A DNA stretch of 64,000 nt from contig JAJQJQ010000046.1 in NCBI GenBank assembly GCA_028622995.1, positions 682,001 to 746,000 of the forward strand, given 5' to 3'. Below, piece after piece: positions 1-11,399 of this stretch. Position 1 is the first letter of the stretch. Each line of letters starts with the position of its first letter. The translations under genes were made by a program, and so were the position numbers. This DNA is from Panagrolaimus kolymaensis (Eukaryota > Nematoda > Chromadorea > Rhabditida > Panagrolaimidae). A model generated the notes under the pieces. The model saw only the letters and a list, made by a program, of their open reading frames with translations. It was not told the origin of the DNA and did no database searches.

Positions 1-84
1 GAGTAAAGTTATGTCTCTGTTTGATATTTAGAAACCTCATCCTCATGCCTAAAAATAAAACAAATATTACAAATTATAAAATTT

Positions 85-1574
85 TTAGAAAAAAAACTTC
101 AAAGTTTTTTCGATTTCATCGTTAATCCAATCTTTAAAATCACGAATTCGAATAAATTGGGGCAATACTGTGCCATTTGATAACATGACATCTGTGGTAT
201 ACAATCCACCCAAAACATGCATGCAATCTTCTAACCAAACAAATGGCCCTCCACTATCACCTTTTCCCATTTGACCAGTTGTGGTAAAAATTGTAGGCGT
301 TTCTTCAAATTGGCCTTCACGAACGTATAAATATGCTTCTTGTAAATGAGTTGGAAATTGCGAGCCATCTGTATTATCATTATATCTACCAAATCCTATA
401 ATTTAACGGGGGAAAAATCGAAAGTCGTCACTAAAGAGGAGAAACGGCTTGAGGTTAAAATTTCTTTAACTTACCTGAAATTTTTCCTTTTTGTCCAACT
501 TTTTCAGTTCTATTTGCCATTGGAATAATATGAGGAAGGATATCAACCGTGTAAATAAGGGCAATATTATTTCCAATATTTCTATTTCCCATTTCAGTTT
601 TTAAATAATTTTCATTAATTATAATTTTTTTAATACCAACTATTTCACCTTTCTCTCGTTTTACAGACATGCTTCGCATATGAAAAATTGTGGTATTTAA
701 ATGGGTTTGATCTAATACACAATGGGCGGCTGTAACAACGAAGAATGGTGAAATTGCAATACCTCCACATATTTGTAAACCTCCATCATGATAATTTAAA
801 ATTTGGATATGATACCAATAAGATGATTTTAAAGTATGGCATTCATTTGGTTTAATATCAAAATCCATTTCTGATAAAGTTGAATGGAATGGAGTATTAC
901 TGTCAGAGATATCATTTTCATTTTCAACTCCGTTTCGTTTTCATCCTCCTCCTCTTCTTGCTCCAAAACATTCGTCTCTCTTGATAGCGTTTTATTTTTA
1001 CTATAAGTATAGAAATCGAAATCGATATCATGAATAATAATATCGTTCACAGGTTTCTCTTTAAACCCTAAAATTTGAAAATTATTATTAGTGATAGAAA
1101 AAAATTACAAGAAAAAAAACTTTTTTTAAAGTCTTCTATAGATTTGCGGTAATCATCATTATTTTTAAAATCCCTTTGCACAGAATCCATACGATCATCT
1201 AATTGCTCTCCTAAAAAAACAAAATTAATTCCGAAGTTTTTCTTTGCTTTGCCTTTTTGTTACTAAATGAAATTTGTTTAAATGATTAAAACTTTACTCG
1301 TCAAGTTTAATATTTTAGTACAATCACGTTTATCGAAAACATATTCGCCATCCATGCAATGATGAAGTTGAGGACAATTGTTACATGAATAGGGGCAATT
1401 TTGTATCATCCAAGTTTCATTTTCAATGCATTCTCCATTGATTGCCCAATATATGCATTTCCAACTATTATCCACACATTTCGGAATATTCGTAATTGTT
1501 TTAAGTCGATAAAGTGGCAGCGTTGTTGCAATAACACAAGAAAATAACCAATAAATTCCAATAATTTCTCTCAT
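85..1574 (-). CDS. Secreted ShKT + trypsin-like (S1) serine protease homologue
   Basis: Five or six exons on the minus strand. The ATG at 1574-1572 opens a signal peptide (MREIIGIYWLFSCVIA), followed by a six-cysteine ShKT domain ending CSCNNC-like (PYSCNNCP). Further exons are about 1110-1208, 1066 down to about 920, 475-890 and 85-395. The protease part shows the S1 landmarks: AAHC (catalytic His), a FGRY block in the usual GWG place after a clean 79-bp intron (396-474), and GDSGGP (catalytic Ser). The usual DIAL motif reads NIAL, so the catalytic Asp is Asn. The residue six before the Ser (specificity position 189) is Gln, and the usual Cys191 is Gly. Activity is therefore doubtful and it may be a pseudoprotease. 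The junction between the acidic linker (EEEEDENE) and the protease domain near 900-960 changes frame, so either an unrecognised intron or a frameshift lies there. Stop at 85. Confidence 0.75.
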
Positions 1575-2258
1575 TCTTGTTTTTATTAACAAAAAATAAC
1601 TTTAAAATTTTAAACTCAAAAAAATATTTTAATTCCAAAAAAATGCGGCAAAAGTTTGCGCGCCAATAACTACTAACAACCACATTAAGAAAAAAAGCCA
1701 GCCAAGTTTATCGTATCCATAAATCAATGTCATATAAAAAATAAAAACATAAGACAAAGCAAAGTGGATGGATGGGAAGGACATGCGTAAAACAATGATC
1801 ATTACAAGTTATGCCACCTTTTTTGACACTAAAATTACCACTTTCTCTTTCCCTTGTGAAAAAATGAATTATGCTTTTCTTGTTGTATACTTACATGTCC
1901 GAGAGCATCATTTAGCCTAAAAATTGTTTATGCTTTGATTGCTTTTTTATGTTTTAACTATTTTAAAAATACTTTGCTTGTTGACATAAAAAAATTGTAA
2001 ATCATTTTTAAATTAGAATAAAAAGAGAGGATCACAGAAAACTTTTTTTTATAATGACAAGAAAGCAAGAGTTTAGAAAAAAATATTATAAAAATGACAC
2101 ACCTTACTTTGTTCTTTCATCAATTTTTTGTTTATGCTTTCAATAAAGTTTATCATTATTATCATCATTCAGGATTTTAGCCTCCGTTAATTTTGCTCTA
2201 ATTGCCCTTTCAATCAACTGATTTTCCTTCTTATCATCATCGAGCAAAAGTCACCCTC
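1575..2258. other. Intergenic between divergent protease and lectin genes
   Basis: AT-rich sequence with no supported coding region. It must hold the promoters of the minus-strand protease and the plus-strand lectin gene. Apart from the TATA-like sequence listed separately at its right edge, I see no recognisable element. Confidence 0.5.
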
Positions 2259-2266
2259 TATATATA
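2259..2266 (+). promoter_or_regulatory. TATA-like box upstream of C-type lectin gene
   Basis: CTATATATAACAT lies about 50 bp upstream of the lectin ATG at 2317. The spacing fits a core promoter with a short 5' UTR. Based on sequence match only. Confidence 0.4.
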
Positions 2267-2316
2267 ACATAGGAATTTTCTTTTCATTTTGATCATAAAA
2301 TTAATTGTGCAAAAGG

Positions 2317-3413
2317 ATGATTATTGCTCAATTTATTTTACTTGTATTTTGTTTTAATTTCGCCTTAAGTGTTTGTCCACAAGGAAGTTTTGAATGGGAT
2401 GCGAACTGTCTGTTTTTTAAATCGACAGATGCTGGTTATGCAAATGCAGAAATAACTTGTCGAAATATGGGTGGACATTTAGCTTCCATCCACGATGCTT
2501 TCACCAATGCAGTTATTGGACGTAAGTTTTGGTGTTTAGTGTTTTGTAGTTCCATATGTCAAAATCCCTTATTGAAAGCTTCGTTTTTTTAGAAGAGGCG
2601 TCAAATTATTTCCAAGAAACCGGTGTATCCGATTTTTGGATTGGTTTAAGTAAATTACAATCAAATGGAACCTGGACATGGGCAGACAATACTCCTTTGG
2701 ATTATAAGGATTGGAAAAAGGGTGAACCTAACAAAAAGAAAGGAAATGATTGTGCAGCAATGTCATGGGAAAATGGATATTGGAGTGCCCAAAGTTGCTT
2801 TAAACTTAAAGCCTTTGTTTGTGAAGTTCCAAATAGTTTAACATCCAATACGATGCCACCACAAACTACAATGAAAGTAACAACCACTAAACGACCAGTC
2901 ACAACTACACGAAGTGTAACAACAAAACCCACAGCAACCCCAACATACCCCACTAATTATACTTGCCCTGATGGATGGCAATATTTTCAACCAACTGGGT
3001 CATGTTATGAAGAATTTTTTGATAATAAGCAACCTTGGATTTCAGCTGAAAGTCTTTGTCAAAGTAATGGAGCTCATTTATCTTCAGTTCATAGTGATGC
3101 TGAACTTGCATTCCTTCGAAGTAAATTTAAAATAATATATTTCATTTTAAATAAAAAAATTTAACCCTTTTTAGGCGATGTACTAACAAATGAATATGCA
3201 ATGTGGATTGGATTAAATTCAACTGATGGTGGAAATACTTGGCAATGGACAGATAATACACCATTTGATTATGTTGCATGGAAACCTGGATATGGAACAC
3301 CTGGAGCTGGAACGTGTGTTCTTATCGTGGTTGATGAACCCGGACCAGGAATGTATTTGAATTGGAATTGCGATGAATATTGGCCAGCTATTTGCAAAAA
3401 ATCAGCATTTTAA
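2317..3413 (+). CDS. Secreted C-type lectin with two CTLDs
   Basis: Three exons (2317-2521, 2593-3120, 3175-3413), all phases consistent. The signal peptide is MIIAQFILLVFCFNFALS. CTLD1 spans roughly residues 20-165 (FWIGLSKL, WTWADNTPLDYKDW, GEPN, CAAMSW, FVCE). A Thr/Pro-rich linker (TTTKRPVTTT-like) leads to CTLD2 (SCYEEF, MWIGLN, WQWTDNTPFDYVAW, AICKK). CTLD1 keeps an EPN motif, but the WND triplet is degraded (WSAQSC), so calcium-dependent sugar binding is uncertain. An in-frame ATG exists 12 nt upstream at 2305. I prefer 2317 because the paralogue at 16494-17566 shares the sequence AATTGTGCAAAA directly before its equivalent ATG. Nematode clec proteins of this layout are typically secreted into the gut or pseudocoelom and linked to immunity; that role is family knowledge. 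Confidence 0.85.
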
Positions 3414-3889
3414 ATATTGTGTTTTTTTGACGACAAATTTTTGCAAATTAAAACACTGTCATAAATTCATAGTTTATATTCTTAGTTGATTTTGAAAAAT
3501 TTTCTTTTATCGTTAATCGTGTACAACAATTAAAACGGATTCCGTGACCTTAATGAAAACGAGATTTTTATAAAATAAAAGTCGAAAGAAATATACAAAA
3601 TGCAAACCCATCGAGAAAGTTAAAAAAAAGGGAACCTTTTCCACTGTTAAACTTCAACAAAAATTTGAACTCATTACTTTTATTTACAAGAAAAGAAAGG
3701 TATCAAAAATCAAAAAAAGTCGTATCTTTTATTTTTTTTATTATTATTGCCAATTCAATTTGAAGCCTAAAAATTATTTTATCAGAGTTGATAACAGCTA
3801 AAGCATGGACCATTTGTTCATTTTTTTAAGCTGCACAAAAAAGTAAAAGAGGAATTGTATCATTTGTCTATTGCTGTTTTGTTAGAAAA
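3414..3889. other. Intergenic spacer between two lectin genes
   Basis: AT-rich, with no coding signal or recognised element. It holds the 3' UTR of the upstream lectin and the promoter of the downstream one. Confidence 0.5.
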
Positions 3890-4967
3890 ATGACAATCTT
3901 TTTGCTCTGCTTTTTCATTTTTGCAATTACCCATGTTTTAACGGAGAATATTCCACCTTTTAAACTCGGCGCAAGTGGTCGATATTGTTCTCAAGGAAGT
4001 ATGGATCTTATGAATCCTTCAAGTGGAGGCAACGTTAATTATGACCATTATTGTGGTTTACATCCTTTCAGTAAGCTTTTTTATTTGTTCACAAATTCTA
4101 TCGATTCGGAATGATTTATCTTTTTTTCTGACAAATACGACTCCACTGAAAAAAAGGCAAAGAAAAATTTCTGTTGAAGCATCCAAAGTTTAACATTTGC
4201 ATACTCCTTTGGAACCTATTTTTTTAGCTCCCGGTGCTTGCGTATCTGTAACATATTCCGATAATACCGTTCGAATGGGATGTGATAATGATGATGGAAT
4301 GCCTGAATGCAATCATGATAGTGATTATTGTTATATGAATAATGGAAATTGGATTTGTTGTTGTAATGAAGATCATTGCAATGATTGCACCACTCGTCCA
4401 AGCAATTGTTATTATGATGGTGTCAAACCCAAACCAACAACCATTCCACCACCCACAGTACCAACTACTGTTTCAACTGCAAATTTAACCTGCCCTAATG
4501 GAACAATCGCATCATTTTCAAATAGCTCAATTTGTTATATGTTTCAAGCAAAAAATGATTATTTTTTAACCGCTGAAAAAAGTTGCAATCAATATGCTGG
4601 ACATTTAGTGACGATTAATGAAATGTTGGATGATGTCTTTCTTGCGGGTAATAATTATACCCTTTTTAAACTTTAACTGATCCATCAAAAATTTTTTTTA
4701 GAACAAGCCCTCGAAAGTTTCACGAGCAGTGATTCAAGTAATTTTTGGATTGGTTTGACTAATCTCTTGTCTCAAAATGCTTGGGAATGGTTGGATGGTT
4801 CACCAGTAGTTTTTACTAATTGGAATGCCACTCAACCTCAAAGCACCACGGGATCTGGGTGTGCAGCAGTAATAATGGCTGGTGGCAAATGGCTAACAGA
4901 TGATTGCTTTAAAATGAAACCATATGTTTGTTCGATTAAAGCGAAAAATAGTAAAGTGTATATTTAG
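3890..4967 (+). CDS. Secreted protein: Cys-rich three-finger/ET-like module fused to one CTLD
   Basis: Three exons (3890-4070, 4228-4647, 4702-4967). The signal peptide is MTIFLLCFFIFAITHVLT. The N-terminal domain, roughly residues 25-115, is cysteine-rich and closes with CCCNEDHCN, the CC-x-x-D/E-x-CN signature seen in Ly6/activin-type three-finger folds and in nematode ET modules. A Pro/Thr linker (IPPPTVPTTVST) leads to a single CTLD with SICYMF, HLVTINE, FWIGLTNL, WEWLDGSP, a CAAV cysteine and PYVCS. No EPN or QPD sugar motif is clear. It sits directly downstream of a two-CTLD gene on the same strand. Cellular role unknown; secretion and extracellular recognition are inferred from architecture. 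Confidence 0.8.
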
Positions 4968-4984
4968 AATTCGATAATGACTAA

Positions 4985-5962
4985 CTAACCTTGTTGATTT
5001 GTAAGATCATAAAATTTAAACAATTTATCATAAGGTAAATTTGGAAAATCAATTTTAGCTTGATTAAATTGTGTTTCATAATTAGATGGCCATCCAAAAG
5101 CTGTGGTTGCAAGGGATTTCAAATTGCTTCCAACTGCGCCACTCCAAAAATGAACAAATTCACCCATATTCATTTTTCGGGAGTAAGAATTTCCATTTTG
5201 AGGAAAATTTTCAGATAAAAGTAAAAAGAATTTATTTAAAGTCCAACTTCCCATACTAGCGCCATTCATGGTGTAAATGGGATAAAACCAATTTTTAAAC
5301 CATTGAGTTCCAGCTCGAGGGAAGCTATCAGTACCATTAATCATTTCATTATACCACCGCTGAGCTTCACTCGTTTTTCCAAGGCCAAGATAAACATCGT
5401 AATTAAAAATTTCAGCCCATTTTGAATCACCCCAAATATCAAAAGCTGGCGATTCATGAACACCATGAGCTGCACCCTCCACGATGTGAGCAATTTCGTG
5501 GGTTGGCATATCCAAATCATTTCCAGTCCCAGTCGTCCACGCATTATTTCCATCTTTTCCACAATCAATTACACTTCGATAATCTCCCTCTTGATCGAAA
5601 GTTGTATGAGGATGACCGCCGCCATAACGATTAGTATGGAAAATAGCATAAAGTCGATTATCCCCACCAAAATCTCCATAAACGCTTTTCACATAACTCC
5701 AAGCATTAGTAAAATATGTATTTACCCAAGTTATATTGCTTACAACATTGCCATCAAAATATATCGCAACTTGGGAGTTAAAATATTTTCGGGTCAATGT
5801 TTGATTGTGATCAAAGCAATGCTCTTTCCAAGTTGTTGGAGGATCTAGAAACTTTAGATTAAATTTCTCAACAACAAAAAATGTGATTCAGATTTTATCT
5901 GCAGCATTTAAAAATGAAGCGCATAAAGCAGCAAAAATTAGTACCACAAAGTTTAAAATCAT
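4985..5962 (-). CDS. Secreted HExxH metallopeptidase-like protein
   Basis: The main exon, 4985-5844, encodes about 285 residues with the zinc motif THEIAHIVEG and downstream acidic candidates in FDIWGDSKWAEIFNYD. The likely third zinc ligand is Glu in KWAEIF; I did not match it to a named family with certainty. An upstream ATG at 5962 gives a good signal peptide (MILNFVVLIFAALCASFLNA). The two parts join in frame only if a 54-bp intron (5845-5898) starts with AT instead of GT (ATAAAATC...TTTCTAG). If the intron is not removed, translation stops five codons after Ala-Ala. So either the donor is mutated or the start differs. TATAAAAG lies about 134 bp upstream (6096-6103). The protein does not look like a standard nematode astacin, and transfer from microbes is possible but untested. 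Confidence 0.6.
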
Positions 5963-7730
5963 AATTTTTTATAATCTGAAAATTTTTTAAGTTTAAAAAA
6001 AATTATATGGCATGAGACGAAGAGAAAGTGAAAACTTTACAGAAAGAATAAGTAAAAAACTGTTTTCTGATAAAAAATTAAACAATCCTCTGCTTCTTTT
6101 ATATTAGTGATTTTAATCCATTTAATGATATTTGAAATGCAAATATGTACAAATTTATTCGGCAAACTTAATTTTTTTATTATTGCGTCTATCTTTTTTT
6201 TAATTCTATGTTTTGATGTTAGAGCTTACTTTGAAGCTACACAAAGTCATATTTTCATTTAAAAATAATACGCTTAAACCATTCGTTGAAAGAAGTTAAA
6301 AACGGCTGATTTTAAAATTCAACAATATTAATTCATAAATAGTTTAAACTAAATACAAAAAAACACGTTGTTATTATCTAAAAAATAATTCGATCAAACC
6401 TCTGATTGACAACAAAAAACAAGGAATAAGTTTTTTAGATTAAACTTTAACGATGAGATTTTTTTAAATTCGCATAAATCGTGATGTTCTATGATTTTAA
6501 ATAATTACAAAGAAAAAAGTGTATGTATGTAGTTTGCTTCATTTCATTTCCTTCGACCATTTCAAAATCTTGTCTTCCGATAAGCCATGGTGTTGTTAGA
6601 AATCACCGTTTCCAATTATTTTGAGATATCCGTAATTTCCTAAAGCATATGCAAAACCAATATTATTATAAATTAATTTTTTTAGATTTAGTAAAAAACT
6701 TTTAGTTTGTTGCATCAAGAGTTTTTCAAAATCCGACTAGATAAAATAAATTTGATTAAATATTTTTTATTGTTACGAGAATTTAGAAATCATCTTCATT
6801 TTTGGTTTATACAAAAAAGTATGTTTTTGTTTAAAAAAAATTTTTCAATATTTTTTTGATCAAAAGTTGCTTTCTTAAGTTCGGTTAATAATAAATAAAA
6901 CTTCTTTTGTTGAAGAAATAGTTGTCAGTTGATGATCTTTTAAATTTCAACGGTTCAAAGTGTACAAAAGTCATTTTTTTAAATTGGTTTTAATTGGTCT
7001 TCCAGAAAGTTTTTTGATATTCAAAAATAAATGAATAAGTTTTGACACTTTAAATAAAAAAAGATTACTCATTCTTTTTTTAAATTTTATAAATAAAGAA
7101 TAACTTTTTTGTATAATCTTATAAAACTTTTTTTAATAGCCCCATTTAACCTTGATTTGTTCTCTCGCTGCTGCCTGTTGCACATCGCAAAAATAATGTG
7201 ACGCATAGAAAAATAAGTTTTATATTTTATTTTTGCACAAAAAAAAGAAGAGATGCACCCTGGCAAGCATATACACACACGTTTACGTATGGACGACGCA
7301 CCCTTGCATTTTGAATGATAAAATATTGTATTTATAAACAAAAAGAAAGGAAATTTTTTTTTCTTCCTTCTTCCTTCTTTTTTTGCATACTTTTTTGTTT
7401 TGTTGTTGTTCTCTGCCGCGTTCTTTCAAGTAAACACACATTTATTTTCTTTCGCTTGTTTTTGTTTTTGACCTGCCGCTTTTTTAAAATACATAAAATG
7501 CGATTTATATTTTGTGAGAGATATTGATTCGACTATTTTCAAATTCTTATTAGATTAGATCCCAATTTTATAAATTGCCGCAGGAAAAGAAGAAAAAAAT
7601 ATTTCATCAGTGCCACCGTCGGATGAGTCAGGTTTTAAGAAAAAAGTGAAAGCCGAGTTTCAAATTATATTTTGAAAGCTACTAAAAAAAGTGACGTCTT
7701 GAAAAAGAAGGAGTCGTCGTCTGGTCCTTG
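5963..7730. other. Long intergenic region
   Basis: About 1.8 kb of AT-rich DNA between divergent genes. It includes TATAAAAG on the minus strand at 6096-6103, which serves the HExxH gene. The 7.3-7.5 kb part is pyrimidine-rich. No gene, RNA gene or clear repeat recognised. Confidence 0.5.
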
Positions 7731-7738
7731 TATAAAAG
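7731..7738 (+). promoter_or_regulatory. TATA box of calpain gene
   Basis: TATAAAAG lies 69 bp upstream of the calpain ATG at 7800. GTGACGTC, a CRE-like octamer, lies about 40 bp further upstream at 7691-7698. Both are sequence matches only. Confidence 0.45.
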
Positions 7739-7799
7739 AAAGCAACTAAAGCTAAAAAGCTTTTAGTTTCTTTTCTTTTGTTTTTTGTTGTTGCAAAAA

Positions 7800-10614
7800 A
7801 TGGCTGAAGAACAGTGTATTAAAATTGTATTAAGAGATGATCAATTTAATGGACTCATAGGTTAGTAAATAAATTATTTTTTGGGATTTTAATTTTACAG
7901 AAACCTATGTTTTTTAGACAATATTCCAAGTAGTTTTATTCATGAAAGACTTGATCAAGGTAATCGAGGTGCTCAATTTCCAAGTGGATTAGAAACTAAT
8001 ACCGTTGGATGTAAGTTTTTTCGATTAATAAATCACTATAAAAAACTTAGAAGAAGAAAAAAACAATATTTCTTTAGGGAGAGTATGTGATCAGCTTCCA
8101 AACCCTCCAGATCCACCTCCACAAGTTTATGGAAGTACTAATATAGGTTATCAACCATGTACAACCCCAATGGGTAATTATTCTGGCGCCCCTGTCGGTT
8201 ACGATAATAGACCTCAAGGAGGTTTTGGAATGAATCCATATGGAGGCAATCAACAACCTCAATCTGGCTACGGAGTAAATCCCTATGGCAGTGGTCAAAT
8301 GGGTTACAATCCTCCAGGTCCAAGTCAACCTCTTCAAAATTTTGGAGGTTATAATCCTGCTCCACCTCAAAATTCAAGTTATGGAAATAATTCTAATCAG
8401 GGCATTGTTGATCGCAATTATGCCCAAGACAGTATGTTTTATAAAAATTTAATTTCAAACTTTTTTTGATTGTTTTTTAATTTACAGATGCTTCATTACC
8501 AAATGTTGGAAGTCTTATTGGTGGAATGATAGGTGGAAAGAAGGGCGATTTTGTTGGAAGTGCTATAGGTAGATTATATTTAATTTAAGATTAGTGAATT
8601 TGCATAATAAAATTTTAGGTAAAATTATTGGTAGCGGAGGAGGCAAAAATAAAAAAGGTGACAATCGAGATGATAAATATCATGGAGGTAAACTTTTAAA
8701 ATACCGCAAAATTTCTCCAAAAACTACTCTTATTTGTTTTTTAGGAGGTCCTTCAACTCAACATAGTTTCCTTAGTGGTGGAGTATGTGATACGATAGGA
8801 AATTATATTGGTAAAGCAGCTCATAAATTTATTGGAGTGGATGTAGCAACAGGAAAAATTATTGGTTCCGTTGCTGGAAATCTTTTATTTCAACTTGGTG
8901 GAAAAGATAATAATCTTGGAAATATTGGTAAAAAAGTTTTGGATAATATAGTTAGCGGAAAATTTCAACGTCACACTCAACCATTTGTTCCTAAAACTCC
9001 AAGCTCCACTGCTTCACCAAGTAATTATCCTCGTGGTCCTGTTCCACCTGGAGCACAAGCTCAAGATTTTTATGCTCTTCGAGATCAATGTTTACGAAGC
9101 AAACATTTATTTGAAGATTCAAACTTTCCTGCAACTGATAGCAGCCTTTATTATAGTCGTCGATCTTCTTCGAAAAGAGTTGTATGGTTGCGTCCTGGAG
9201 AAATAGTTCGAAATCCTATGCTTATTAGTGAAGGCCATTCTCGATTTGATGTGGTTCAAGGTGAATTGGGGGATTGCTGGCTAATGGCTGCTGCAGCAAA
9301 TTTAACCCTTCGAGATGAATTATTTTATCGTGTAGTTCCTCCTGATCAATCGTTCACCGATAATTATGCTGGAATATTTCATTTTCAATTTTGGCAATAT
9401 GGTCGTTGGATTGATGTAGTTATTGATGATCGATTGCCCACGTATAACGGAAAATTATTATATATGCATTCAAATCAAAATAATGAATTTTGGTCGGCTT
9501 TATTAGAAAAAGCATATGCAAAAGTATATGGAAGTTATGAGGCTTTAAAAGGTGGAACCACGTCCGAGGCATTAGAAGATATGACAGGCGGATTAACAGA
9601 ATTCATAGATCTTACAAGTTCTCCTCGAAATATAATGGAATTAATTATGAGAGGAATTGAAATGGGTTCATTATTTGGATGTTCAATTGAAGCAGATCCA
9701 AGAATTTTTGAAGCAAGATTACACAATGGATTAATTAAAGGTCATGCTTATTCTATTACTGGGATGAGATTAGTTAACGGACCTCGCGGGCAAGTTCCAC
9801 TCATTCGAATTCGAAATCCATGGGGTAATGAACAAGAATGGAATGGAGCATGGTCGGATGGATCACCTGAATGGCGAAGTCTTTCAAGTGATGTGGTAAG
9901 TTTTTATCAGAATAATTCATCGCTTTTATACCCAATATTTTTTTAGAAGCGAAGCATGGGTTTAACCTTTTCACACGACGGAGAATTTTGGATGTCATTT
10001 AATGACTTTATGAAGAATTTTGAAAAGCTTGAAATTTGTAATTTGGGTCCAGATGTAATTCAAGAAGTAGCAAAAATGACGGGTGTTCAAACAAGTCATG
10101 AAACTTGGGCCGTGGCGTCTTATGATGCCGCATGGCGAAGAGGTCAAACAGCTGGAGGATGTCGAAATTATCTTCAATCCTTTTCCATGAACCCACAGTT
10201 TTGGATTCATCTCACAGATTCCGATCCAAATGACGATGATAATTTATGCACTTTGATTATTGGAGTAATGCAAAAATATCGTCGAGAAATGCGTTCTCAA
10301 GGTTTAGATACTTTAGCCATAGGTTTTGCACTTTATGAAGTTCGAGGATGTCAAAGAAAATTGGATACACGATATTTTGCAAATACCAAATCTTGCGGCC
10401 GTTCAGCTGCCTTTATAAATTTGAGAGAAGTCTCGGGTCGTTTTCGAGTTCCACCTGGTGAGTATGTAATCGTTCCATCGGCATATGAACCAAATGAAGA
10501 AGCTGAATTTATGGTTCGTATATTTACTAACGGGATTTTAAGATCTCAGTAAGTTTTATTTAAAATACTTTTTTGAAGTAATAATGGCAATTTTTTAGTG
10601 AACTTCGAGCATAA
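7800..10614 (+). CDS. clp-1: Calpain-family cysteine protease, CLP-1-like with Gly-rich N-terminus
   Basis: Eight exons (7800-7860, 7918-8010, 8078-8431, 8488-8568, 8619-8687, 8745-9895, 9947-10548, 10599-10614) sum to 2427 nt, 808 residues plus stop, with every phase consistent. The N-terminal third is rich in Gly/Pro/Asn/Gln (repeats like GYGVNPYG, then GGMIGGKKGD), as in C. elegans CLP-1 and unlike classic calpains, which carry a penta-EF-hand. The CysPc domain follows. The catalytic Cys is in GELGDCWLMA (about residue 397), the His in LIKGHAYSITG and the Asn in IRNPWGNEQEW. A C2-like domain III (residues about 610-800) contains NPQFWIHLTD and RFRVPPGEYVIVPS. Calpains are Ca2+-activated intracellular proteases; CLP-1 is linked in C. 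elegans to muscle integrity and neuron death. The symbol is assigned by architecture, not by a search. A degenerate calpain fragment lies at 15765-15872. Confidence 0.9.
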
Positions 10615-11399
10615 TTAATTTTAATGGCCTTAATAATTAAAACAAAAAAGCTTTATAGTTACTTAAACCAAAAATTAAAATTCTTACTTATTGTTCTGTT
10701 CGGTATTACTTATTGACTTTGTTAGCTTGAAGCTGTTTTCATAAATTGGTTATTGTTCATTGTTGAGAGGATCAGTTTTTTTATATATATCAGAATTGTC
10801 GTTAAATAAAAACTTTGAAAAAAACAAAGATGAAAATCGCAAATATAATAAAAACAAAAACATCCATAACTAAAAAAATTTCATTTTTTTAAATTCTAAA
10901 GTTTTTCAGTTTTAAAATTTAAAACTAATCAAAAATGGCTTTAAAGGCGTCTCGATTTCGTTCATTATAGCATGCAAACAAAACGTTTTGTAAAAATGAC
11001 CATTTATCTTATTTAAATTTTTTAGGTAAAAGTATTATTAAAATTAAAATAAACTTTGGTGAACTCTTAAAAATTTCGTGAATAAAAAAAGCTTTGAGTT
11101 TTTTTAAAGCTGAAGCTGCTTTTTGTTTACTTTCCCACTTTCACTATTTTCAATACCAGCAAGCAATAAAGACAAAACAAGTCGTTATCTTCGAAAAATC
11201 GATGAAAAGGAAGAAATTTAACAAGAAGCACTCTCTTTCTCTTTTTTTCTTTTATTTCCTTCCCGATCGATTTTGATATTACATAGAAATCAAAATGTTT
11301 TGATATTCGAAAGCGCATAGATGTTTTACTAATTTTCGATCCTTTTTTGAATGATCACAAAATTAAAATTAATATTCGTTTCTTCTTTATCTAAGTAAT
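10615..11399. other. Intergenic between calpain and DUF1647 genes
   Basis: AT-rich, with no supported gene or element. Confidence 0.5.
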
